From Sphingomonas sp. PL-96 (GTDB lineage Bacteria > Pseudomonadota > Alphaproteobacteria > Sphingomonadales > Sphingomonadaceae), in the NCBI RefSeq assembly GCF_020707215.1, contig NZ_JAJFET010000001.1, positions 496,001 to 560,000 of the forward strand: DNA of 64,000 nt. Direction: 5' to 3'. Shown here in pieces: positions 8,546 through 17,002 of this stretch (position 1 is the first letter of the stretch; every line of letters begins with the position of its first letter). The translations under genes and the position numbers were made by a program. A model generated the notes under the pieces. It was not told the DNA's origin, did no database searches, and saw only the letters and a program-made list of their open reading frames with translations.

Positions 8546-9061
8546 ATGAAGCGGATGGTGCTGGCATGGGCGGCGTTCGCGTCCTGCGCCGCGGCCGAAG
8601 AGCCCGCCCGCGCGCCCGATGCCGTCCGACAACTGGAAGGCTGCTGGCAGGGCACGGGCAGCGTCCTGGACAAGCCCGTGACGATCGCGCTGGAGGTGCG
8701 GCCGGTGGCGCTCGGCGCCATGATGGCGGTCGATGCGCGCAGCGTCGCCACCAGCGATCCAGCCGATCGCTATGCGGCGCATCTGCTGTTCGGCGGCGGC
8801 AAGGACGCGGGTCAGGTCACCGGCTTCTGGTCCGACAGCTTCGGGGGCAGCATGACGGCGACCGGCCTCGGCTCAGCCCGCGCAGACGGGTTCGAGATCG
8901 CCTATCGCTACTCCGATGCGATGTTCGTAAACCGCTGGCGCATCGCTGGCGAGGAACTCGGCTGGACCATCCTCGCGCGCGACGTACAGGGCAAGGAGCA
9001 GCCGTTCGCTACCTATGCACTGCGTCGTGTTTCGTGCCCGCAGGGTCCGATCGCAAACTGA
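8546..9061 (+). CDS. Secreted protein of unknown function
   Basis: 171 residues, with a purine-rich ribosome-binding site (AGGGGGAAGCGGAA) before the ATG. A short signal peptide (MKRMVLAWAAFASCAAA) predicts export. The mature part begins with LEGCWQGTGSVLDKPVTIAL, resembling the beta-barrel start of DUF1579/nitrobindin-like proteins (an L-x-G-x-W-x-G pattern). GFWSDSFGGSM and NRWRIAGEELGWTI follow, as if alternating beta strands. The ligand is unknown, and the similarity is by eye only. Confidence 0.7.
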   Translation: MKRMVLAWAAFASCAAAEEPARAPDAVRQLEGCWQGTGSVLDKPVTIALEVRPVALGAMMAVDARSVATSDPADRYAAHLLFGGGKDAGQVTGFWSDSFGGSMTATGLGSARADGFEIAYRYSDAMFVNRWRIAGEELGWTILARDVQGKEQPFATYALRRVSCPQGPIAN

Positions 9062-9144
9062 CGACACGTCCCGAATATTGCGCCGGGTCCAGTCACACTG
9101 CTGCCTTCATTGCGCCGGATGTTGCGACGCGCGCGGCAGGGGGA

Positions 9145-9459
9145 ATGCGGATGCTTGCAGGGTTGCTTCTGCTTCAGGCAAGCGTAAGTCCCGCCGCATT
9201 GCCGCCACCGACGGTCGGGCCGCCTGACCTGCGCGTCGCGACCCGCAGTCTCGATTGCCCGAACCGGGTGGCAGGGGAAGAGGTTGTCGTCTGCGCCAAC
9301 CGAGGCGGCAGGAGCCCTGACCGGCTTGTGCCGCTTCCGTCCGACAGCAGCGATCCGCAACGCCGCTTCCGGCTTGGCACCGCAACCGTGATGCCGCGGG
9401 TGGAGACAGACCGCTTAGGGCTGGCCACCCCGACAGTGCGGGTGAACATTCCGTTTTAG
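9145..9459 (+). CDS. Small secreted protein of unknown function
   Basis: 104 residues from ATG 9145. A second ATG at 9151 is better spaced from the GGGGG ribosome-binding stretch and may be the true start. A signal peptide (MLAGLLLLQASVSPAALPPP) is followed by a short mature domain with two cysteines (SLDCPN and VVVCAN) that could form a disulfide, and an Arg/Pro-rich C-terminus ending VRVNIPF. No family recognised. It lies 83 bp after another secreted protein on the same strand. Confidence 0.6.
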   Translation: MRMLAGLLLLQASVSPAALPPPTVGPPDLRVATRSLDCPNRVAGEEVVVCANRGGRSPDRLVPLPSDSSDPQRRFRLGTATVMPRVETDRLGLATPTVRVNIPF

Positions 9460-9530
9460 GCCGCAGCGGCTGGGGGGCTGCGGGACGGCCCGCGCATCCG
9501 GACCGCGCGGATCGGCTGCTCAGGCGTGGA

Positions 9531-9785
9531 TCAGCGCATACCCCGTGCCCGCCGCGCCTGTTCGTATGCATCCTGATTGGCCTTGTCGATCTGAACCCAC
9601 TCGGCCTTGGTGTGGCAGGTTCGTTTCCCGCTGAGCATGCTTCCGGTCACCTGCATGCGTCGGCAGATCTGCTTTTCGGAAGCCTGCTCCGCACCAGGGT
9701 TCTCCGCTGCCCGCGGTTCCTGTGCATGAACGGCGCTCGCGGTCATCGCGCCCAGAAGAACTGCGGCAGTCACGGTTCGCATCAC
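9531..9785 (-). CDS. Small secreted Cys-containing protein, type common in sphingomonads
   Basis: 84 residues. A signal peptide (MMRTVTAAVLLGAMTASAVHA) precedes a short linker and a compact motif: ICRRMQVTGSMLSGKRTCHT followed by KAEW. The pattern C-R-x3-T-G-S-x7-C-x-T-x-A-E-W recurs in many small periplasmic proteins of alphaproteobacteria that I know only as hypothetical. The two Cys probably form a disulfide. It is transcribed alone. Confidence 0.7.
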   Translation of the reverse strand: MMRTVTAAVLLGAMTASAVHAQEPRAAENPGAEQASEKQICRRMQVTGSMLSGKRTCHTKAEWVQIDKANQDAYEQARRARGMR

Positions 9786-9890
9786 GGCATCCTCGTCCCA
9801 GTATCGGTCCTACGGTAACGCCATGAAGGCAAGAGACAAGGAACTATCCTGAAGACCACGAGCGGGGCCGTAGTTGATGCTCTCCGCCCG

Positions 9891-11684
9891 TCAGCCGGCC
9901 TGGTCGAACTGGAGCGCCGCGAGCCGGGCGTAGAGCCCGCTGCGCGCGGTCAGCTCCGCATGGGTGCCGCTCTCGACGATGCGGCCACCATCCATGACCA
10001 CGATCCGGCCGGCGGCGCGCACCGTGGCGAGGCGGTGGGCAATCACCAGCGTGGTGCGGCCGCGCATCAGATGCTCGAGCGCGTCCTGCACCAGGCGTTC
10101 GCTCTCCGCATCAAGGGCGGAGGTCGCCTCGTCCAGCAGCAGGATCGGGCTGTCCCGCAGCAGCGCGCGGGCGATCGCGATGCGCTGGCGCTGTCCGCCC
10201 GACAGACGCGCGCCGCCCTCGCCCAGGAAGGTGTCGAGGCCGTCCGGCAACGCGCGCAGGAACTCGGCGGCGTTGGCGGCTTCTGCGGCAGCCCAGATCG
10301 CCTCGTCCCCGGCATCCCAGCGCCCGTAACGCAGATTGTCGCGCGCGGAAGCGCCGAAGATCACCGTCTCCTGCGGCACCATCGCGATGCGGGCGCGAAC
10401 GTCGGCCGGGTCGGCGTCGCGCACGTTGACGCCGTCCACCGATACGATGCCGGCAGCAGGATCGTAGAAGCGCTGGAGCAGCTGGAACAGCGTCGACTTG
10501 CCGGCGCCGGAAGGGCCGACCACCGCCACCGTTTCACCCGGCGAGACTTCGAGCGAGAAGTCGCTGAGCGCCGCGACATCGGGGCGGGTAGGGTAGCGGA
10601 AGGACACGTCCGCGAACGCCAACGCGCCCTGCGGCGGCTGCGGCAGCGCGACCGGGTTGGCAGGCGCGCGGATCTCCGGCTCCTGCGCCAGCAGCTCAGC
10701 CAGCCGCCCGGCCGCACCCGAGGCGCGCAACAGGTCGCCATAGACTTCGGTCAGTGCGCCGAACGAGCCCGTCACCAGCGCCGCGGTGATGACGAAGGCG
10801 GTCAGCGCGCCGCCAGTCGTGCGACCGGACGCCACGTCGCTGACCGCATCCCACAGGATCAGCGTGATCGCGCCGAACAAGAGGCCGATCACCATCGCCG
10901 TCATGATCGCGCGCGTGCCGAAGCGGCGGCGGGCGACGCCGAACCCTTCCTCGACCGCCGACTGGAAGCGATCCGCCTCGCGCCGCTCCTGTCCGAACGC
11001 CTGGACGATCTTCATCGCGCCCAGCGTCTCGGACGCGATCGCGCCGATGTCGGCGATGCGATCCTGGCTGGAGCGCGACAGCTTGCGCACGCGCGAGCCC
11101 ATCCAGATGATCGGCGTCACCACCAGCGGGATGCCGATGATGAGGAACGCAGCCAGCTTGGGGGAGAGCGCGAAGAGGTAGAGGATGCCGCCGACGCCGA
11201 TCAGCAGGTTGCGCAGCGCAGTGGAAACCGTGGTGCCGACGATCTGCTCGACGATTGCGGTGTCCGCGGTCAGGCGCGACGCGATCTCCGACGGGCGGTT
11301 CTCCTCGAACCAGCGCGGCGGCATGCGCAAGAGGTTGCGGTGCACCGCCGCCCGCATGTCCGCCACCGTCCGCTCACCCAGCCAGGACACGAAATAGAAA
11401 CGGCCCGCGGTCGCGAACGCCAGCGCGACGACGACGAACAACAGTCCCTCGAAATAGCCGCCGATCTTGGACGGGTCGGCGCCGGCGGCGAAGCCGTTGT
11501 CGACGACCTTCTGGAAGGTGCGCGGGATCCACAGCGTCGCCATCGCCGCGATCAGCAGCGACACCAGCGCCGCGGCAAGCTGAAGCTTGTATCGGATGGT
11601 GAAGCCCCAAACGAGCTTCAGGGCGGGCAACATGCCCGTGGTCGGCTCGGCCGGGGCGGTGCGCTGCGAGGAACGAAGTGCCAT
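9891..11684 (-). CDS. MsbA/LmrA-like ABC exporter (fused permease and ATPase)
   Basis: 597 residues. Six membrane helices (about 25-320) are followed by a nucleotide-binding domain with Walker A (VGPSGAGKST), the signature LSGGQRQRIAIARALL, Walker B (ILLLDEATSALD) and the H-loop (VIAHRLATV). Half-transporters of this type dimerise and export lipids or hydrophobic compounds across the inner membrane. The sequence resembles the ABC-B exporters annotated as lipid A/multidrug type. There is no substrate clue in the neighbourhood. It is single, with about 170 bp to the divergent PHA depolymerase gene. Confidence 0.9.
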   Translation of the reverse strand: MALRSSQRTAPAEPTTGMLPALKLVWGFTIRYKLQLAAALVSLLIAAMATLWIPRTFQKVVDNGFAAGADPSKIGGYFEGLLFVVVALAFATAGRFYFVSWLGERTVADMRAAVHRNLLRMPPRWFEENRPSEIASRLTADTAIVEQIVGTTVSTALRNLLIGVGGILYLFALSPKLAAFLIIGIPLVVTPIIWMGSRVRKLSRSSQDRIADIGAIASETLGAMKIVQAFGQERREADRFQSAVEEGFGVARRRFGTRAIMTAMVIGLLFGAITLILWDAVSDVASGRTTGGALTAFVITAALVTGSFGALTEVYGDLLRASGAAGRLAELLAQEPEIRAPANPVALPQPPQGALAFADVSFRYPTRPDVAALSDFSLEVSPGETVAVVGPSGAGKSTLFQLLQRFYDPAAGIVSVDGVNVRDADPADVRARIAMVPQETVIFGASARDNLRYGRWDAGDEAIWAAAEAANAAEFLRALPDGLDTFLGEGGARLSGGQRQRIAIARALLRDSPILLLDEATSALDAESERLVQDALEHLMRGRTTLVIAHRLATVRAAGRIVVMDGGRIVESGTHAELTARSGLYARLAALQFDQAG

Positions 11685-11854
11685 GCGGCCCGACTAGCGC
11701 GAACGGGCACGCGGTGAAACCTCTGCGCGACGCGGCGCGTTGGTCCGGCGAGATGGCGCCGGCTGAGTAATGATTGCCGCAGCGCAGAAGCGCTTTATAT
11801 CACAAGACAAAGTGCCGTCCTGCGCGGGGGCGCTGGCGAAGGACGGATGGATTG

Positions 11855-13087
11855 ATGTTGTACGATGCCTATGAGTTCCAGCGCTCGATGCTGGCCGGTG
11901 CCAGTGCGATGGCCAATTTCGGTGCGGGCCTTCTCCAGAACCCGGCGAATCCCTTTTCCTATTTCGGGGGCGGGCCGGTGCTCGCCTCGGCGCTCGAAGT
12001 ATTCGCCCATGCCGCGGCACCGCGCGGCAAGCCGGCGTTCGGCATCACCAGTACTACGGTGAACGGGCGCGAGGTCGCGGTTCGTGAGGAGATCGTGCTC
12101 CGCAAGCCGTTCGGCCAGCTCAAGCACTTCGCCCGCGAAGGCGTGACCGGCGGTCCCAAGCTGCTGATCGTGGCGCCGATGTCGGGCCATTATGCCACGC
12201 TGCTGCGCGACACCGTGCGGCGCATGGTGACCTCGGCCGACGTCTACATCACCGATTGGCGCGACGCGAAGCTGGCGCCGCTGTCGGACGGCCGCTTCGA
12301 CGTGGATGACTATATCGACTATCTGATCGAGTTCCTGGCGGCGATCGGGGCGGAAGGCGATCCGCGCGCGCATGTGCTGGCGGTGTGCCAGCCGTCGGTG
12401 CCGGCCTATGCCGCGGTCGCCGCGATGGGCCGCGACCAGCACCCGAACCGCCCGTATACGCTCAGCCTGATGGGCGGGCCGATCGACACGCGTGAGGCGC
12501 CGACCGCGGTCAACACGCTCGCGACCGAGCGGCCGCATGCCTGGTTTGAGCAGAACGTCATCGCCACCGTGCCGATGACCTATCCGGGGGCGGGGCGCCG
12601 GGTCTATCCGGGCTTCCTGCAGCTTGCCGGCTTCATGAGCATGAACCTGGGCAACCACATGATTTCGCACTGGGAGATGTTCAAGCATCTGGTCGAGGGC
12701 GACGGCGACAGCGCGACTGCAACCAAGGCCTTCTACGACGAGTATCGCTCGGTCTGCGACATGACCGCCGAATTCTACCTGCAGACGATCGAGCTGGTGT
12801 TCCAGACCCATGCGCTACCCAAAGGTACGATGACCCACCGCGGTCGGCCGGTCGATCCGGCGGCGATCACCGACACGGCGCTGTTGGCGATCGAGGGCGA
12901 GCGGGACGATATTTCCGGCCTCGGCCAGACGCGCGCAGCGCTGACCCTCGCGACGGCGCTGCCGGACGCGAAGAAGCAGTATCACATGGCCGAAGGCGTC
13001 GGCCATTACGGCATCTTCCACGGCTCGAAGTGGCGCAACCGAATCGCGCCGGTGCTGGAGGGGTGGATCGCGCAGCACGGCGGCTGA
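11855..13087 (+). CDS. phaZ: Intracellular polyhydroxyalkanoate depolymerase
   Basis: 410 residues from ATG 11855, which follows GGACGGATGGATTG; upstream in-frame ATGs add a non-conserved leader. The start MLYDAYEFQRSMLAGASAMA and the length match intracellular PhaZ enzymes that mobilise stored PHA/PHB granules. The nucleophile is Cys178 in the lipase-box-like AVCQPSVPA, as in the Ralstonia-type class where Cys replaces Ser. A His near the C-terminus (GVGHYGIFHGSKWR) completes the alpha/beta-hydrolase triad. No PHA synthase is present in the window. Confidence 0.93.
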   Translation: MLYDAYEFQRSMLAGASAMANFGAGLLQNPANPFSYFGGGPVLASALEVFAHAAAPRGKPAFGITSTTVNGREVAVREEIVLRKPFGQLKHFAREGVTGGPKLLIVAPMSGHYATLLRDTVRRMVTSADVYITDWRDAKLAPLSDGRFDVDDYIDYLIEFLAAIGAEGDPRAHVLAVCQPSVPAYAAVAAMGRDQHPNRPYTLSLMGGPIDTREAPTAVNTLATERPHAWFEQNVIATVPMTYPGAGRRVYPGFLQLAGFMSMNLGNHMISHWEMFKHLVEGDGDSATATKAFYDEYRSVCDMTAEFYLQTIELVFQTHALPKGTMTHRGRPVDPAAITDTALLAIEGERDDISGLGQTRAALTLATALPDAKKQYHMAEGVGHYGIFHGSKWRNRIAPVLEGWIAQHGG

Positions 13088-13090
13088 GGC

Positions 13091-13140
13091 TTTCTCGACA
13101 CGGGCTCTCGACAGGCTCGATCCCTGCTCGAAACAAACGG
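13091..13140. repeat. Dispersed repeat, family B, half copy
   Basis: A 50-bp copy of the right half of the 8323-8426 element, differing at 4 positions and starting 4 nt after the phaZ stop. It contains the CTCGACACGGGCTCTCGACA core. It lacks the left arm and so cannot form the large hairpin. Confidence 0.75.
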
Positions 13141-13168
13141 CGTTGGGGGAGGGCTGGGGGCGCCCGCC

Positions 13169-13555
13169 TCAGTTCCAGAAGACCCGCGCCGAACTCCACG
13201 CGGCCCAGGCAAGCGCTGCCCACAGCAGCAACACCATGGCGAACCCCGCGATGGACACGGGGCGGCGCGCCGCAGCCTCCGCGGTTGCGCGATGCTCGAC
13301 CAGCAGTGCGGGCGGCACCATCCGCGCGACCAGCCACAGGCCGGCGGGCACCAGCAGCGCGTCGTCGATCAGCCCCAGCACCGGCACGAAGTCCGGCACC
13401 AGGTCGATCGGCGAGAGCGCATAGGCGGCGATCACCAGCCCGAGCAGGCGCGCGGCAAGCGGCGTGCGGGGGTCGCGCACCGCCAGCCAGACGGCATGCG
13501 CCTCCACCCGCACGCGATGGGCAAGCGACGGCCCGACGAACCGCCGCGCGCGCAC
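13169..13555 (-). CDS. DUF1232 (YkvA-like) membrane protein
   Basis: 128 residues from a GTG 1 nt past the stop of the upstream gene. An ATG at 13597 would add 14 residues but lies inside that gene without a ribosome-binding site. The DUF1232 core is clear: TPLAARLLGLVIAAYALSPI then DLVPDFVPVLGLIDD, a short amphipathic/membrane hairpin. A second hydrophobic segment (IAGFAMVLLLWAALAWAAW) ends the protein. The function of the family is unknown. It forms a two-gene unit with the upstream pyridoxamine-oxidase-like gene. Confidence 0.8.
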   Translation of the reverse strand: MRARRFVGPSLAHRVRVEAHAVWLAVRDPRTPLAARLLGLVIAAYALSPIDLVPDFVPVLGLIDDALLVPAGLWLVARMVPPALLVEHRATAEAAARRPVSIAGFAMVLLLWAALAWAAWSSARVFWN

Positions 13556-13556
13556 C

Positions 13557-14036
13557 CTAGAGCGTGATCCGGGTGTGGCTTCCGGCTTCCTCGTCATAGA
13601 TGGTGTTGCCCGTCAGCATCTTGAGCTTGCCGGTGATGCTGTGATCGGTCTCCCAGATCTCCGCATCGGCGAGGTCGAAGCGCAGCATCAACAGACTTGG
13701 GTCCTGCCGGCCGCCCTCATACCATGCCTCGACCTGCTTGTTCCAATAGCGGTCGATCACCGCCGGATCGTTCTCGGTCGTGAGCGTGCCGCGAAGCGAC
13801 GCATAGAGGTCGTGGTTCTTGGACACGAACTGCACGGTGGCCGGACCACCAGCGGCCGCGCGATTGTCCTTCCTGGTGTAGAACCAGAACTCGCTGTCCG
13901 CGTCCTCGTCCAGCACCGCGTACATCGGCTCGAAGTGCTCGCGATCGGTGGTGGTGCCCAGCATCACATAGGGGCTGGCGGCCATCGCCTTCCACATTTC
14001 CTCGCGGATTTCCTTCGGGCTCTTGTCCGGCATCAT
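13557..14036 (-). CDS. Pyridoxamine 5'-phosphate oxidase-like (general stress protein 26 type) flavin-binding protein
   Basis: 159 residues with an AGGAGAA ribosome-binding site just upstream. The split-barrel fold of FMN/F420-binding proteins is indicated by YVMLGTTTDREHFEPMYAVL, FWFYTRKDN, VQFVSKNHDLYASLRG and ATVEND-like strands. Bacterial members of the GSP26 group bind FMN or FAD. Their substrates are unknown and they are often stress-induced. It is followed immediately by the DUF1232 gene, probably co-transcribed. Confidence 0.87.
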   Translation of the reverse strand: MMPDKSPKEIREEMWKAMAASPYVMLGTTTDREHFEPMYAVLDEDADSEFWFYTRKDNRAAAGGPATVQFVSKNHDLYASLRGTLTTENDPAVIDRYWNKQVEAWYEGGRQDPSLLMLRFDLADAEIWETDHSITGKLKMLTGNTIYDEEAGSHTRITL

Positions 14037-14099
14037 CGTTCTCCTTGAATGGCTCGGACAGGATAACGAGCGGCGGCGCAGCGGTTTCCACAGACCGCG

Positions 14100-15128
14100 T
14101 CAGGCGGCCTCGCGAACTGGCGCCTCAGTCGCCATTTCCTCTTCGATCTCCGCTTCCAGAAAGGCGATCAGGCCGCGTTCTGCGCGGCTCAGATAGCGTT
14201 TGGTGCGCGGCATGCGCAGGGTTTGACGAAACTCCGTCTGGCCGCTCTTCACCAGGTTGATGAGGCGCGGGTGGACGTAGGACTTGCGCGCGATCGCGGG
14301 CGTGTTGCCGAGCGCTTCCACCACCGGTTCCAGCATCGTCTTGAGGCTGATGTCGTGCGCGGCGGTCGCCAGTGCCTCGAACGCCAGCACGCTCGCACCC
14401 CAGGTGCGGAAATGCTTGGCCGTGTAGTTGGCGCCCATCGCCTCGCGGATGTAGCAGTTGACGTCGGTCGAGGTGACGGGGTGCGTCTCCCCGGCGGCAT
14501 CGACCCAGCGGAACAGGTTCTGGCCGGGCAGGTCCTGACAACGCTTCACAAAGCTGCTGAGCGATTTGTCGGTGACGGTCAGCGTCCGCATCTTGCCCGA
14601 CTTGGCGCGATACTGGAGCTTCAGCCGGTCGCCCTTCAGCTGAGCGTGGCGCTTGCGCAGCGTCGTCGCGCCAAAGCTCTTGTTTTCCTTGGCATAGCCT
14701 TCGTTGCCGACGCGCACTCGTCCCAGGTCGAGCAGCCGCACGACTGCTGCGACCGCGCGGTCCTTGTCGAGCTTGCGATGGCGCAGGTCCGCTTCGACCT
14801 TGGCGCGCAGCTTGGGGAGCAAATGGCCGAACTGGGCGCAGCGGTCGTATTTCTCCGCCTCGCGCGCCTCGCGAAAGACGGTGTGATAGCGATACTGCTT
14901 GCGGCCGCGCTCGTCCCAGCCGATCGCCTGGATGTGGCCGAACGGGTCCGGCGAGAACCAGGCATCGCGATACGCCGGGGGCAGGCCGATCGCGTTCAGC
15001 CGGTCGATCTCTTCACGATCGGTGATGCGGGTCCCGTCCGCTCCGAAATAGCCCCACCCGTGGCGCATCTTGCGGCGCGTAATGCCGGGCTGCGCATGGT
15101 CGATGAACTGGATTTCCCCGCCTGTCAT
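14100..15128 (-). CDS. Type IB DNA topoisomerase (poxvirus-like bacterial form)
   Basis: 342 residues from ATG 15128, with a GAGAGGATC ribosome-binding site; a far longer open frame upstream is spurious. These enzymes relax supercoils of either sign by nicking one strand through a 3'-phosphotyrosine. The nucleophile is Tyr284 in ARKSYVHPRLI. Other catalytic positions visible are Arg in GRVRVGNEGY, Lys in YRAKSGKMRTL and Arg in KHFRTWGASV. Asn occupies the poxviral His position (LGNTPAIARKSY), as in other bacterial members. The N-terminal domain carries YRDAWFSPDPFGHIQAIGWD. It is divergent from the PfpI-like gene. Confidence 0.92.
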   Translation of the reverse strand: MTGGEIQFIDHAQPGITRRKMRHGWGYFGADGTRITDREEIDRLNAIGLPPAYRDAWFSPDPFGHIQAIGWDERGRKQYRYHTVFREAREAEKYDRCAQFGHLLPKLRAKVEADLRHRKLDKDRAVAAVVRLLDLGRVRVGNEGYAKENKSFGATTLRKRHAQLKGDRLKLQYRAKSGKMRTLTVTDKSLSSFVKRCQDLPGQNLFRWVDAAGETHPVTSTDVNCYIREAMGANYTAKHFRTWGASVLAFEALATAAHDISLKTMLEPVVEALGNTPAIARKSYVHPRLINLVKSGQTEFRQTLRMPRTKRYLSRAERGLIAFLEAEIEEEMATEAPVREAA

Positions 15129-15239
15129 TGGATCCTCTCGATTGTCGCTCCCAATGCGCCGCTCGTCGCTTCGTTCCGGAACCGGCGGGCGTCCCGGCTG
15201 GTTCGCTCCCCATGTTCCCAACCGGATAGGAGACTTCGA

Positions 15240-15803
15240 ATGGCAGACCTTGGCGATGCGCGTGTGCTGATCCTGGCAGCCGACGGGTTCGAGGAATCCG
15301 AATTGTTCGATCCGCGTCAGGCGCTGATCGACGCGGGCGTGAACGTGACCCTGGCCTCCATCAAGACGGACGCGATCCAGGGCGTCGTCCACGACAGCGA
15401 GAAGGGGCGGACGATCACGCCGGACCTGACGCTGGAGGAGGTCGACATTGACGATTATGACGCGCTGCTGCTGCCCGGCGGCGTCGCCAACCCGGACAAG
15501 ATGCGCCTGGAAGAGCGTGCGGTAGAAATCGTCGGCGAGTTCATGGACGAGGGCAAGATCGTCGCCGCAATCTGCCACGCGCCCTGGCTGCTGGTCGAGG
15601 CCGATGTGGTCGACGGCCGCCGCGTGACCAGCTGGCCCTCCGTCCGCACCGACCTGGAGAACGCCGGCGCCGAAGTAGTCGACGAGCAGGTGGTGATCGA
15701 TGACAACCTCATCACCAGCCGCAAGCCGGACGATATTCCCGCCTTCAGCCGCGCGCTGATCGAGGCACTGGAAACCGCGCTGGCGGAGGATGCGGACGAC
15801 TGA
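15240..15803 (+). CDS. DJ-1/PfpI-family protein (YhbO-like glyoxalase/deglycase)
   Basis: 187 residues from ATG 15240, with an AGGAGACTTCGA ribosome-binding site. The DJ-1/PfpI fold shows Cys112-His113 at the nucleophile elbow (AAICHAPWLL) and the conserved acidic residue in ADGFEESEL (Glu18/19). Members are described as glyoxalases, deglycases or stress chaperones, and the biochemical role is disputed. The short acidic C-terminus (ALAEDADD) is unremarkable. It is transcribed away from topoisomerase IB, with a possible terminator hairpin at its end. Confidence 0.9.
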   Translation: MADLGDARVLILAADGFEESELFDPRQALIDAGVNVTLASIKTDAIQGVVHDSEKGRTITPDLTLEEVDIDDYDALLLPGGVANPDKMRLEERAVEIVGEFMDEGKIVAAICHAPWLLVEADVVDGRRVTSWPSVRTDLENAGAEVVDEQVVIDDNLITSRKPDDIPAFSRALIEALETALAEDADD

Positions 15804-15818
15804 CCCAGAACGGGACAG

Positions 15819-15846
15819 GCCGGGCGGGGCACCTGCCGCGCCCGGC
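15819..15846 (+). terminator. GC-rich hairpin after the PfpI-like gene
   Basis: An 8-bp stem GCCGGGCG / CGCCCGGC with a 12-nt loop, 16 nt after the stop. No T-run follows, so termination is only suggested by position. Confidence 0.35.
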
Positions 15847-15902
15847 GCGTTCTGGTACGACGGCCGGCGGCGGCGAAGGGCCGTCTTGTTCGAGGATCGA
15901 GC

Positions 15903-16847
15903 ATGCGCCTGTTCGCCGCCGTCGCCACCATGCTTCCGCTTCTGGTCGGCACTGCCGCCGCGCCGCTTGTCGCCCAGGAGGGTGGCCGCTTCCTGGTGAC
16001 GGAAACCGGGCGGAGCTACGCGCGATTGCAGGAAGCTGTGGACGCGATCGGTGCCGGCCAGGGCACGATCCAGATCGCGCCCGGCACCTACCGCGAGTGC
16101 GCCGTGCAAGGGGCAGGGCGGATCGCCTATGTCGCCGCCGAACTCGGGCGCTCCGTATTCGAGCGCGTCGCGTGCGAGGACAAGGCGGCGCTGGTGCTGC
16201 GTGGTGCGGGCGCGCGAGTGGACGGGCTTGTCTTCACCCACATCCAGGTGCCCGATGGCAATGGGGCGGGCATCCGCATCGAGAAAGGCGATCTCGCGGT
16301 CGCCAACACGCGCTTCGTGGACAACCAGTCCGGCATCCTGTCGGCGGCCGATCCCAGCGCCACGATCACGGTCGATCGGTCTACCTTCGCTGGTCTGGGC
16401 AAGGATCCGACGGGCAATGGCGCGCACGGCATCTATGTCGGCGAGTTCGCCGCGCTGACGGTCACGCGCTCGCGCTTCGAGCGGGGAACGGGCGGCCATT
16501 ATCTCAAGAGCCGTGCGCCGCGTGTCACCATCCTCGACAACAGCTTTGACGATTCGGCGGGGCAGAACACCAACTACATGATCGACCTGTCGAACGGCGC
16601 GACCGGGCGGATTGCCGGCAACAGCTTTGCGGTGGGTGGGAACAAGGACAATTATTCCACCATGATCACCGTCGCACCGGAGGGAGCGAAGAACCCGTCC
16701 GCCGGGCTGGTGATCGAGAACAACCGCGCCTGGCTCGCGCCCGCGTTCCAGTGGAAGACGACCTTTGTGGGCAACTGGTCGGGCGAGCGGGTCACGCTGC
16801 GCAACAACAGCCTCACGGACCGGATCGCGCCCTACGCCGATCGCTAG
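15903..16847 (+). CDS. Secreted right-handed parallel beta-helix protein
   Basis: 314 residues. A signal peptide (about 1-24, ending PLVAQ) is followed by repeated short strands with Asn ladders and turns (VANTRFVDNQSGILSA, VTRSRFERGTGGHYLKSRAP, VTILDNSFDDSAGQNTNY, VIENNRAW, VTLRNNSL). This pattern is typical of pectate-lyase-like beta-helices and CASH/NosD-type folds. No lyase active-site set is obvious. It could bind or cleave an extracellular polysaccharide. It sits next to a second polysaccharide gene patch, but a repeat element separates them. Confidence 0.82.
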   Translation: MRLFAAVATMLPLLVGTAAAPLVAQEGGRFLVTETGRSYARLQEAVDAIGAGQGTIQIAPGTYRECAVQGAGRIAYVAAELGRSVFERVACEDKAALVLRGAGARVDGLVFTHIQVPDGNGAGIRIEKGDLAVANTRFVDNQSGILSAADPSATITVDRSTFAGLGKDPTGNGAHGIYVGEFAALTVTRSRFERGTGGHYLKSRAPRVTILDNSFDDSAGQNTNYMIDLSNGATGRIAGNSFAVGGNKDNYSTMITVAPEGAKNPSAGLVIENNRAWLAPAFQWKTTFVGNWSGERVTLRNNSLTDRIAPYADR

Positions 16848-16867
16848 CGCGATAACGGGAAGCATAC

Positions 16868-16978
16868 CCGTTCGTCCTGAGTAGCCATTGAGCAAAGTCG
16901 GAATCGCGTATCGAAGGACCGCCAGCGATGCTTCGATACGGGTCTTCGACAAGCTCAGCCCCTACTCAGCACGAACGG
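16868..16978. repeat. Dispersed palindromic repeat, family A, copy 1
   Basis: A 111-bp element whose ends are inverted: CCGTTCGTCCTGAGTAG at the left pairs with CTACTCAGCACGAACGG at the right, one mismatch in 17. Inside, CGTATCGAAG and CTTCGATACG form a second nested stem. A related copy lies at 49820-49929. It sits between convergent genes, after the beta-helix gene. It has no coding capacity or terminal target duplication that I can see. Confidence 0.82.
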
Positions 16979-17002
16979 TACTATTTGCTCCCGCTGCCAG
17001 CG

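Noticed and set aside
9960..11717. 585-residue plus-strand open frame
   Set aside because: Antisense to the MsbA-like ABC transporter, whose motifs are intact. Composition is Arg/His/Asp-rich shadow.
15129..16952. N-terminal extension of the topoisomerase IB frame
   Set aside because: It covers the divergent PfpI-like and beta-helix genes. The topoisomerase start at 15128 has a good ribosome-binding site and the family N-terminus.
16868..16978. Possible insertion sequence ends
   Set aside because: Inverted ends are present but there is no transposase or target duplication, so it is listed as a palindromic repeat.
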